Positions 1 to 4,217 of a stretch of 6,306 nucleotides of DNA are shown one piece after another. Position 1 is the first letter of the stretch. Each line of letters begins with the position of its first letter. The position numbers and the translations under genes are program-made. Source of the DNA: an uncultured Clostridia bacterium (lineage in GTDB: Bacteria > Bacillota > Clostridia > Oscillospirales > Ruminococcaceae); the NCBI GenBank assembly GCA_937891895.1, contig CALATN010000004.1, positions 1 through 6,306 on the forward strand, in the 5' to 3' direction. The notes under the pieces are model-generated. The model ran no database searches and had not been told where the DNA came from. It saw only the letters and a list, made by a program, of their open reading frames with translations.

Positions 1-67
1 CCATTTGTCGGTGGAGGTATACTTTTGTTGGTTCTATCTTTAACTTAATTTCTTCTATCTCTCTCAC
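1..67 (-). CDS. Possible 5' end of a minus-strand gene, cut by window edge
   Basis: On the minus strand a frame opens just after an in-frame TAA and stays open to the window edge. From the GTG at 67-65 it reads REIEEIKLKIEPTKVYLHRQM, a charged, helix-like sequence that looks coding. An AAAGGTGG stretch (minus strand, 74-67) overlaps two possible GTG starts at 70-68 and 67-65. The same AAAGGTGGTG string precedes the plus-strand regulator at 492, but here the spacing is too short for a clean assignment, so the start is uncertain. It lies downstream of the small XRE gene and of a copy of the 17-bp inverted repeat, which suggests a third gene of the same regulated cluster. No family is recognised. 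The competing plus-strand reading, a hydrophobic tail ending at 46-48, is shorter and less convincing. Confidence 0.35.
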   Translation of the reverse strand, partial: MREIEEIKLKIEPTKVYLHRQM

Positions 68-96
68 CACCTTTGACTTGATTTACAAAAATACAA

Positions 97-113
97 CTTG
101 AATTTTTTTCATG
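97..113. promoter_or_regulatory. Operator-like inverted repeat, copy 1
   Basis: CTTGAA-TTTTT-TTCATG matches the CWTGAA-N5-TTCAWR pattern found four more times at 341-457. It lies between the stop of the minus-strand XRE gene (115) and the putative next minus-strand start (65-70), so it could control that gene. No good promoter was found around this copy. Confidence 0.5.
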
Positions 114-114
114 T

Positions 115-318
115 TTAGTTTAAAAAAATTTGAGTTAATTTAACATTAAAATGTTTTGCAAGAGCGTTTACTTTGCTTACAGCTACATTGGAAATGTTTT
201 TTTCCCATGAATTATAAGTCTGCACAGATACTCCCATTTCATCAGCTACTTGTTTCTGTGTTTCATTTTTTCTTGCTCGTAATTCTTTTAATGTAAACTG
301 CATTTCTTCATATTCCAT
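115..318 (-). CDS. Small XRE/Cro-family DNA-binding regulator (67 aa)
   Basis: A 67-residue protein that is essentially one Cro/CI-type helix-turn-helix domain (about residues 9-64). The core is ETQKQVADEMGVSVQTYNSWEKN followed by a helical stretch ending AKHFNVKLTQIFLN, the usual layout of single-domain XRE regulators; there is no effector or protease domain. The ATG at 318 has a GGAGGTG ribosome site at 336-330 with an 11-nt gap; an internal ATG at 303 is possible but lacks as good a site. It is transcribed away from the 155-residue XRE gene, and a TTGACT-17-TAAAAT promoter with an operator-like repeat in its spacer lies upstream. By analogy with phage or integrative-element switches it would be the Cro-like partner, acting on the shared intergenic region; that role is inferred. 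HTH identity is secure. Confidence 0.88.
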   Translation of the reverse strand: MEYEEMQFTLKELRARKNETQKQVADEMGVSVQTYNSWEKNISNVAVSKVNALAKHFNVKLTQIFLN

Positions 319-340
319 TTGCTTTTATTCACCTCCATAA

Positions 341-357
341 CATGAATTATTTTCATA
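341..357. promoter_or_regulatory. Operator-like inverted repeat, copy 2
   Basis: CATGAA-TTATT-TTCATA. It covers the predicted transcription start of the minus-strand XRE gene (about position 356), so a bound repressor would block that promoter. Confidence 0.6.
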
Positions 358-362
358 TCTGC

Positions 363-391
363 ATTTTACATGAAAATTTTTCACAAGTCAA
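363..391 (-). promoter_or_regulatory. Sigma-A promoter of the small XRE gene
   Basis: On the minus strand, TTGACT (391-386) and TAAAAT (368-363) are separated by exactly 17 bp. The spacer is precisely operator copy 3 (369-385). The predicted start near 356 gives a leader of about 38 nt before the ATG at 318. Confidence 0.7.
369..385. promoter_or_regulatory. Operator-like inverted repeat, copy 3
   Basis: CATGAA-AATTT-TTCACA, occupying exactly the 17-bp spacer between the -35 and -10 boxes of the minus-strand promoter. This is a typical position for a repressor site. Confidence 0.6.
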
Positions 392-398
392 TATTTTG

Positions 399-415
399 CT
401 TGAATTTTATTCAAG
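399..415. promoter_or_regulatory. Operator-like inverted repeat, copy 4
   Basis: CTTGAA-TTTTA-TTCAAG, the only copy that is a perfect 6-bp inverted repeat. It lies between the two divergent promoters, upstream of both -35 boxes, where a bound protein could help cooperative binding or activate. Confidence 0.65.
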
Positions 416-436
416 TAACTATGCTATTTTTTTAAA

Positions 437-465
437 TTTACTTGAAAGTGATTCATATTTATAGT
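437..465 (+). promoter_or_regulatory. Probable promoter of the 155-aa XRE gene
   Basis: TTTACT (437-442), a 17-bp spacer, then TATAGT (460-465). The predicted start near 472 gives a leader of about 20 nt to the ATG at 492. An alternative reading is TTGAAA (442-447) with TATTCT (465-470), also 17 bp apart. In either case operator copy 5 overlaps the promoter. Confidence 0.5.
441..457. promoter_or_regulatory. Operator-like inverted repeat, copy 5
   Basis: CTTGAA-AGTGA-TTCATA, lying almost entirely within the -35/-10 spacer of the plus-strand promoter. It mirrors the placement of copy 3 in the opposite promoter. Confidence 0.55.
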
Positions 466-491
466 ATTCTGTAAATGAAAGGTGGTGTATT

Positions 492-959
492 ATGGGATTA
501 TTAGGCAACAACATTAGATATTTAAGAACAAAAAATGGATTATCTCAAGATTATCTAGCAGAACAACTTGGTTATAAATCCTATACAACAATCCAAAAAT
601 GGGAATCTGGAGTTTCTGAACCTCCAGTTAAAAAGCTTAAAGAATTATCAATATTATTTAATACTGACATGAATGAAATAGCAAATTGTGATTTAACCAA
701 AAATAAAGAACATATAGTTATAAAAGATTCAAAAGATTTCCCAAAAATAATAAATTATTATAATCAATTAAACGAAACCGGAAAATCAGAAGCAACAAAA
801 CGTGTACAAGAACTGACTTATTTGCCACAATATACAGATGTTTCAATAACAAATGAAGACGATATTGCTTTGCTGAAAGCAATCGAAGAAGCTCCAAAGA
901 CACAAGAAGAATTAGAAAGAGAACTCTTTGAACAATATCTAAAATCTGATGCCGGATAA
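492..959 (+). CDS. XRE-family repressor-like regulator (155 aa)
   Basis: An N-terminal Cro/CI helix-turn-helix spans about residues 5-62 (NNIRYLRTKNGLSQDYLAEQ, then a recognition-helix region ending in the IQKWESGVSEPP-type motif). The C-terminal ~90 residues are charged and helical and include YYNQLNETGKSEATKRVQEL near residues 89-108. That kind of segment is seen in Firmicutes phage and integrative-element repressors that lack the S24 self-cleaving peptidase domain. None of the usual peptidase residues are visible, and no ImmA-type protease gene follows. AAAGGTGG at 478-485 sits 6 nt before the ATG. The gene is AT-rich with mostly AAA lysine codons, unlike the genes to the right. Likely role, inferred: the CI-like repressor of the divergent switch, probably binding the 17-bp repeats upstream. 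Fold confidence is high; mobile-element origin is likely but not shown. Confidence 0.87.
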   Translation: MGLLGNNIRYLRTKNGLSQDYLAEQLGYKSYTTIQKWESGVSEPPVKKLKELSILFNTDMNEIANCDLTKNKEHIVIKDSKDFPKIINYYNQLNETGKSEATKRVQELTYLPQYTDVSITNEDDIALLKAIEEAPKTQEELERELFEQYLKSDAG

Positions 960-1035
960 TGATAACACCTAGCATATTTTATTCACACTACCACCCTCTT
1001 TTATTTACTGGGTGCAAGTGTATCTTATCAATTAT

Positions 1036-1057
1036 TGTAAAAAAATCCTATTTTACA
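1036..1057. promoter_or_regulatory. Inverted repeat upstream of the uppP-like start
   Basis: TGTAAAA (1036-1042) and TTTTACA (1051-1057) form a perfect 7-bp inverted repeat with an 8-nt gap. It overlaps a weak possible promoter, TTGTAA (1035-1040) and TATGAT (1060-1065) at a 19-bp spacing. It could be an operator for the uppP-like gene, but AT-rich DNA yields such repeats by chance. I see no gene in the rest of 960-1123. Confidence 0.25.
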
Positions 1058-1123
1058 GATATGATTATGCTAGCTACTGGATATTTTATTCCAGAAAATA
1101 AAAATAGGGAGAAATAAATAATT

Positions 1124-1303
1124 ATGGAAAATATATTTGAGATTTTAAAGGCATTATTATTTGGTATTGTAGAGGGTATTACCGAATGGCTGCCTGTCAG
1201 CAGCACGGGACATTTAATTCTTTTTCAGACTTTCCTGCCTTTTTCCAAGGATATTTCCCCGAATTTCTCTGAAATGTTCAACTACGTAATTCAGCTTGGC
1301 GCA
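1124..1303 (+). pseudogene. uppP: 5' fragment of undecaprenyl-diphosphatase (uppP/bacA)
   Basis: Codons 1-60 read as the beginning of UppP, the membrane enzyme that dephosphorylates undecaprenyl pyrophosphate for cell-wall lipid carrier recycling and gives bacitracin tolerance. The first transmembrane segment (IFEILKALLFGIVEGITEWL) is followed by the family signature EGITEWLPVSSTGHLIL at residues 18-34, which carries the catalytic glutamates and the SSTGH motif. The following loop ends at FNYVIQLGA, the start of the next helix. A complete protein has about 260-290 residues, so roughly three quarters is missing. The start codon, spacing and signature agree with a genuine uppP start, so the upstream DNA probably really is the uppP promoter region. 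Confidence 0.85.
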
Positions 1304-1765
1304 AGAAATATGCAGAACTTCGACCTCCTTAAGGAACTGGGCAGATGCCGTAAGCCAATCCTTCTCAAGCGTGGTCTTGCTAACACAATGGAAGAACTCC
1401 TTATGTCTGCTGAGTACATTATGGCAGGCGGCAATAACAACGTAATCCTCTGCGAACGTGGTATCCGTACATTTGAAACAAAGACAAGAAACACACTCGA
1501 CCTCGCTGCAGTACCAATGCTCAAGAAGCTTTCACACCTTCCTGTAGTAATCGACCCATCCCACGCAACAGGTATTTCCTGGATGGTTGACCCGCTTGCA
1601 AAGGCAGCAATCGCAGTCGGTGCAGACGGCCTTATGATTGAGGTTCACAATAACCCTGCAAAGGCACTTTGCGACGGTGCACAGTCCCTTAACCCACAGC
1701 AGTTCGATACTCTTATGCAGGATGTCAAGCGCAGAGTTGAGTTTGAAGGTAAAAAGATGGGCTAA
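1124..1765 (+). CDS. Chimeric ORF: UppP N-terminus joined to DAHP synthase C-terminal half
   Basis: One uninterrupted 213-codon frame with the ATG at 1124 (GGGAG at 1107-1111). Residues 1-60 are the start of undecaprenyl-diphosphatase; residues from about 55 to 213 are the C-terminal part of type I 3-deoxy-7-phosphoheptulonate synthase. The halves meet at VIQLGA (1286-1303), which fits UppP (V-I-Q-L-G-A-I) and DAHP synthase (I-x-Q-I/L-G-A-R-N) equally. No natural enzyme with this architecture is known to me. UppP lacks most of its membrane helices and its second active-site region. DAHP synthase lacks the first half of its barrel, including the GPCS metal-binding Cys and the KPRTS region. The product is therefore expected to be inactive for both reactions. 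It is either a deletion or recombination product or an assembly chimera. The two halves are described separately. Confidence 0.85.
   Translation: MENIFEILKALLFGIVEGITEWLPVSSTGHLILFQTFLPFSKDISPNFSEMFNYVIQLGARNMQNFDLLKELGRCRKPILLKRGLANTMEELLMSAEYIMAGGNNNVILCERGIRTFETKTRNTLDLAAVPMLKKLSHLPVVIDPSHATGISWMVDPLAKAAIAVGADGLMIEVHNNPAKALCDGAQSLNPQQFDTLMQDVKRRVEFEGKKMG
1286..1765 (+). pseudogene. aroF: 3' fragment of 3-deoxy-7-phosphoheptulonate synthase (aroF)
   Basis: From IQLGARNMQNFDLLKELG onward the frame follows the C-terminal half of the type I DAHP synthase of the shikimate pathway, which condenses PEP with erythrose 4-phosphate. Visible family motifs are GARNMQNF (residues 59-66), KPILLKRG (77-84), NVILCERGIRTFE (106-118), the DPSHATG loop with metal-ligand His147, MIEVH with Glu173, and CDGAQSL with Asp184. 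The ending MG followed by TAA is natural for the family. Missing is the N-terminal half, about 180 residues, with the AGPCS metal-ligand Cys and the substrate-binding KPRTS segment. Lysine codons are almost all AAG, a sign of a highly expressed chromosomal gene and unlike the region left of 1123. The gene ends just before a strong terminator, so its 3' context looks normal. Confidence 0.87.
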
Positions 1766-1789
1766 CCGCTCCTTTTTAATAAACAATAC

Positions 1790-1834
1790 AATGCAAAATC
1801 GCTTCCGAAAATACATCGGAAGCGATTTTGTATT
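1790..1834. terminator. Bidirectional rho-independent terminator between aroF fragment and rubrerythrin
   Basis: AAAATCGCTTCCGA (1795-1808) and TCGGAAGCGATTTT (1816-1829) pair perfectly over 14 bp with a 7-nt loop. Further pairs, including one G-U, extend the stem to 1790/1834. The A-run on one arm and T-run on the other supply a U-tract in both directions. This suits convergent genes ending at 1765 (plus) and 1836 (minus). Confidence 0.9.
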
Positions 1835-1835
1835 A

Positions 1836-2372
1836 TCAATAATTTTCTTTTCTTACTTCAAAGAAGCTCTGTGGATGAGCGCATACAGGACAAACCTTAG
1901 GAGCCTTTGTGCCCATTACAAGATGACCGCAGTTGCGGCATTCCCACATTGTCATTTCGCCCTTTTCAAATACCTGCTGCATTTCAACATTCTTCAGCAA
2001 TGCACGGTATCTTTCTTCGTGGGATTTTTCGATTTTAGCAACCATTCTGAACTTTGCGGCAATAGCTGTGAAGCCTTCTTCCTCAGCATCCTTTGCAAAG
2101 TTTTCGTACATATCAGTCCATTCGTAGTTTTCACCGTCAGCCGCAGCAGCAAGGTTCTTAGCTGTATCGCCAAGTTCACCAAGTTCCTTGAACCACATCT
2201 TAGCGTGTTCCTTTTCATTGTCAGCTGTCTTGAGGAAGATTTCGGCAATCTGCTCATAGCCTTCCTTCTTTGCAACACTTGCAAAATAAGTGTATTTGTT
2301 TCTTGCCTGACTTTCGCCTGCAAATGCCGCAAGAAGATTAGCTTCAGTTTTTGTACCCTTAAGTTCTGCCAT
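1836..2372 (-). CDS. rbr: Rubrerythrin (178 aa)
   Basis: A non-haem iron peroxidase of anaerobes that reduces hydrogen peroxide in the cytoplasm using electrons from rubredoxin or NAD(P)H. The N-terminal four-helix di-iron domain (about 1-135) shows the typical EANLLAAFAGESQARNKYTYF opening with Glu20, then Glu53-x-x-His56 (in DNEKEHA), an EEEG segment at 97-100, and Glu115-x-x-His118 (IEKSHEERY). The C-terminal rubredoxin-like domain (about 140-178) has Cys145-x-x-Cys148 (ECRNCGH) and Cys161-x-x-Cys164 (VCPVCAHP). Both metal sites are complete and the length is normal. I start it at MAELKG (ATG at 2372-2370), with AAAGGATGG upstream at 2389-2381. In-frame ATGs at 2384 and 2396 would add 4 or 8 residues that overlap or precede this ribosome site. 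It converges on the aroF fragment and diverges from nadA. Confidence 0.96.
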   Translation of the reverse strand: MAELKGTKTEANLLAAFAGESQARNKYTYFASVAKKEGYEQIAEIFLKTADNEKEHAKMWFKELGELGDTAKNLAAAADGENYEWTDMYENFAKDAEEEGFTAIAAKFRMVAKIEKSHEERYRALLKNVEMQQVFEKGEMTMWECRNCGHLVMGTKAPKVCPVCAHPQSFFEVRKENY

Positions 2373-2436
2373 AATAATTACCATCCTTTCATTCATCGGA
2401 AAATTTTACCACAAAACTCCCGATTTGTTATTAAAT

Positions 2437-2465
2437 ATTATACATAATCGCTGAACATTTGTCAA
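2437..2465 (-). promoter_or_regulatory. Consensus sigma-A promoter of rubrerythrin
   Basis: On the minus strand, TTGACA (2465-2460), exactly 17 bp, then TATAAT (2442-2437): a perfect match to consensus. The predicted start near 2430 leaves a leader of about 58 nt. The -10 region is AT-rich and partly resembles a PerR box, but the match is too weak to claim. Confidence 0.85.
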
Positions 2466-2507
2466 TGATTTTTGTTAAAAATTAAACGATTTATTATGCT
2501 GAATTTA

Positions 2508-2536
2508 TTGCAAAAAAGATAGATATATGGTATAAT
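2508..2536 (+). promoter_or_regulatory. Sigma-A promoter of nadA
   Basis: TTGCAA (2508-2513), exactly 17 bp, then TATAAT (2531-2536), with a TG at 2528-2529 making an extended -10. The predicted start near 2543 gives a short leader of about 25 nt before the ATG at 2568. Confidence 0.82.
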
Positions 2537-2567
2537 TATAACAATAATATTCTCAAGGAGATTTTTG

Positions 2568-3476
2568 ATGATAAAAGACATTCAGCAGGAAATTCTGCGT
2601 ATAAAAAAAGAGAAGAATATAACAATCCTTGCCCATAGCTATCAGGCAGAGGAAATTCAGGAAATTGCCGATTATACGGGTGACAGCTTCCGTCTTTCCG
2701 AGCTTGCCAAAACTGATAAAAATGATACAGTAATTATGTGCGGTGTTCACTTTATGGCTGAAACCTGCAAATTGCTTTCACCGCAGAAAAAGGTTATCCT
2801 TGCCAAGGAAGGCTGCGGCTGTCCTATGGCAGAGCAGTTTACCGCTGATGAGCTTGCTGCCTTCAAAAAGGAAAATCCCGACCATACCGTTGTTGCATAC
2901 ATAAACACAACAGCAGAACTCAAGGCAGAATGTGATGTATGTGTAACATCAGCATCTGCTGTTGAAATCTGTAAGAAAATTGAGAATGATAATATTCTGT
3001 TTATTCCCGATTGCAACCTTGGTGCATTCGTAGCAAAGAGCATTCCAGAAAAGAATGTGAAGCTTATCAAGGGCGGCTGTCCTGTTCATGCCGCAGTAAC
3101 AGAGGAAGAAGCGATTGCCGCAAAGAAGGCTCATCCGAATGCAATGCTTCTTGTACATCCTGAATGTATTCCCGAAGTCGCAAAGCTTGCTGATTACGTC
3201 GGTTCGACAAGCGGTATTATCAATTATGCACTCAAATCCGAAGCAAAGGAATTCATTATCGGTACGGAAATCTCAATTGCTGAGCATCTCCAGTTTGTAT
3301 GTCCCGAAAAAGAATTCTATCCGCTTTCCAAGCACCTTATCTGCGCGGATATGAAGCGTACAACCCTTATGGATGTTTATAAGGCTCTTAACGGCGGGGG
3401 ACTTGAAATTGAACTTCCTGATGAACTTATGGAAAAAGCCTCTGTATGCATAAACCGTATGCTGGAAATGGGCTGA
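2568..3476 (+). CDS. nadA: Quinolinate synthase NadA (302 aa)
   Basis: This [4Fe-4S] enzyme of de novo NAD synthesis condenses iminoaspartate with dihydroxyacetone phosphate to quinolinate. The three-fold repeated NadA layout is visible. There is an AHSYQ motif (His23, Tyr25) near the N-terminus. Cluster cysteines are Cys85 (GCPMAEQF), Cys171 (GGCPVH) and Cys259 (ICADMK), spaced 86 and 88 residues apart like the short ~300-residue NadAs. VVAYINTT, VHPEC (His197, Glu199) and GSTSG are substrate or phosphate sites. The protein is full length. I choose the ATG at 2568, with AAGGAG at 2555-2560 and a 7-nt gap, over a TTG one codon upstream. The next gene is unrelated, so nadB (L-aspartate oxidase) and nadC are not adjacent here. 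Regulation other than the strong promoter is not evident; no clear NiaR-type site was recognised. Confidence 0.96.
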   Translation: MIKDIQQEILRIKKEKNITILAHSYQAEEIQEIADYTGDSFRLSELAKTDKNDTVIMCGVHFMAETCKLLSPQKKVILAKEGCGCPMAEQFTADELAAFKKENPDHTVVAYINTTAELKAECDVCVTSASAVEICKKIENDNILFIPDCNLGAFVAKSIPEKNVKLIKGGCPVHAAVTEEEAIAAKKAHPNAMLLVHPECIPEVAKLADYVGSTSGIINYALKSEAKEFIIGTEISIAEHLQFVCPEKEFYPLSKHLICADMKRTTLMDVYKALNGGGLEIELPDELMEKASVCINRMLEMG

Positions 3477-3484
3477 TTAAACTG

Positions 3485-3509
3485 ATAATTACACGAAAGT
3501 GTTAATTAT
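3485..3509 (+). other. GAAA-tetraloop hairpin between nadA and the secreted-protein gene
   Basis: ATAATTACAC (3485-3494), a GAAA loop (3495-3498), then GTG-T-TAATTAT (3499-3509) with one bulged T. The stem is mostly A-T and no clean U-tract follows, so it may be a weak terminator for nadA or a 5' mRNA stabiliser of the next gene. No convincing promoter was found between 3477 and 3538. Confidence 0.45.
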
Positions 3510-3538
3510 AAATATTGGTGGAAAGGAGGAAGATTCCC

Positions 3539-4108
3539 ATGAAAAAGGGTATGAAGAGAATTGTCAGCGCAGTTCTCGCTGCAATGACAGCAGCTACACT
3601 TGCTGTTACAGCTTTTGCAGCTGACTATGCAATGCCACCTGTATTTACTGATACTCCTTCACAGACTGTTTCAGTATCAAACAGCGAACTCAAGGAAGCA
3701 GTAAGCAGTGCAAGTGAGGGCAATGTCACAGTCAAAGCAAATTCTGTAAAGACACTTTCTGTAAGTGCTTCTGTACTGAAGGCACTTGACAAGACTGATG
3801 CTGTTCTTGAGATTGTATCACCAAAGGCAACAGTTACTATTGATGCTTCTACAATCACAAAGACAAGAAAGCTTGACCTTTCTATGAAGGTTTACAGCTC
3901 TGCTAAGCGTGCAGTAGTTAAGATGAGAAGCAAGAAGGACTTCGGATGCGAAGTTAAGATTGCTCTTACAAACTGCAAGATGAGCGCTGAAAAGCTTGAA
4001 AATGCTCACGTATACTGTGATGGTGAAGACCTTGGACCTGTTGTTCTTAATGAAGATGGCGTTCCAGTAATCACAGTTACAAAGGGTGGCACTTACGAAA
4101 TCAAGTAA
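3539..4108 (+). CDS. Secreted protein with novel C-terminal GTYxIK domain (189 aa)
   Basis: Not recognised as a named family. The start at 3539 (MKKGMKRIVSAV) has AAAGGAGGA at 3522-3530; a TTG at 3515 would spoil the signal peptide. Residues 1-27 are a classic Sec signal (KKGMKR, hydrophobic core, cleavage after AFA). The mature part begins with a short Pro/Thr-rich segment (28-46) and then one beta-rich domain (about 48-189). That domain is homologous to the C-terminus of the membrane-anchored protein at 4218. Their last 53 residues align without gaps with about 21 identities, including CxVKxxLxNC (Cys137, Cys146) and the ending GTYEIK at the stop. There is no membrane anchor or sortase motif, so it is probably released or bound to the wall or to its neighbour. 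Lysine codons are almost all AAG, suggesting high expression. Function unknown. Confidence 0.85.
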   Translation: MKKGMKRIVSAVLAAMTAATLAVTAFAADYAMPPVFTDTPSQTVSVSNSELKEAVSSASEGNVTVKANSVKTLSVSASVLKALDKTDAVLEIVSPKATVTIDASTITKTRKLDLSMKVYSSAKRAVVKMRSKKDFGCEVKIALTNCKMSAEKLENAHVYCDGEDLGPVVLNEDGVPVITVTKGGTYEIK

Positions 4109-4120
4109 TTGCTTAAAAAT

Positions 4121-4150
4121 AATCGTCCGTACAGAAATGTACGGGCGGTT
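4121..4150 (+). other. Hairpin H1 with GAAA tetraloop, 3' of secreted-protein gene
   Basis: CGTCCGTACA (4124-4133) pairs with TGTACGGGCG (4138-4147) around a GAAA loop. Further pairs extend it to 4121/4150, 13 bp with two G-U. It begins 12 nt after the stop codon and has no U-tract. Its 3' arm is shared with the next hairpin, so the two cannot form together. Confidence 0.7.
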
Positions 4151-4188
4151 ACGAAATATACTTCATCAGAGGTGTATTTCGTAACCGC
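4145..4188 (+). other. Hairpin H2, 20-bp stem, overlapping H1
   Basis: GCGGTTACGAAATATA (4145-4160) pairs with TGTATTTCGTAACCGC (4173-4188), and the inner CTTC/GAGG extend the stem to 20 bp with a 4-nt ATCA loop; two pairs are G-U. It is followed by AAGAATTG, not by T's. It ends 14 nt before the ribosome site of the next gene and does not hide it. Possible roles are mRNA processing or differential stability in an operon, an attenuator-like switch with H1, or a dispersed palindromic repeat. Confidence 0.7.
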
Positions 4189-4217
4189 AAGAATTGAGTA
4201 TGAAAGGCTGGATTATA

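Noticed and set aside
1..48. Plus-strand tail PFVGGGILLLVLSLT ending in TAA, as the end of a membrane protein
   Set aside because: Only 15 codons visible and it overlaps the more plausible minus-strand start; cannot be supported.
992..1014. CACCC/GGGTG hairpin after the 155-aa XRE gene as terminator
   Set aside because: Only 5 bp of stem with a 13-nt loop and no following T-run.
1077..1094. CTGGA/TCCAG inverted repeat before the uppP-like start
   Set aside because: Five base pairs only, with an 8-nt AT loop; expected by chance in such DNA.
2429..2443. PerR-box-like sequence overlapping the rubrerythrin -10
   Set aside because: Only about 10 of 14 consensus positions match, in an AT-rich stretch already explained by the promoter.
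1638..2447. Long plus-strand open frame (269 codons) across the rubrerythrin gene
   Set aside because: It is the antisense shadow of a clear rubrerythrin with complete metal motifs; its translation is Cys/Phe/Ser-rich without any recognisable domain, and it crosses a strong terminator.
2747..3070. Minus-strand frame inside nadA
   Set aside because: Shadow of a well-conserved enzyme; no start context.
4121..4188. Hairpins as a classic rho-independent terminator
   Set aside because: No U-tract follows either stem, and the downstream gene has no clear promoter of its own, so readthrough is expected.
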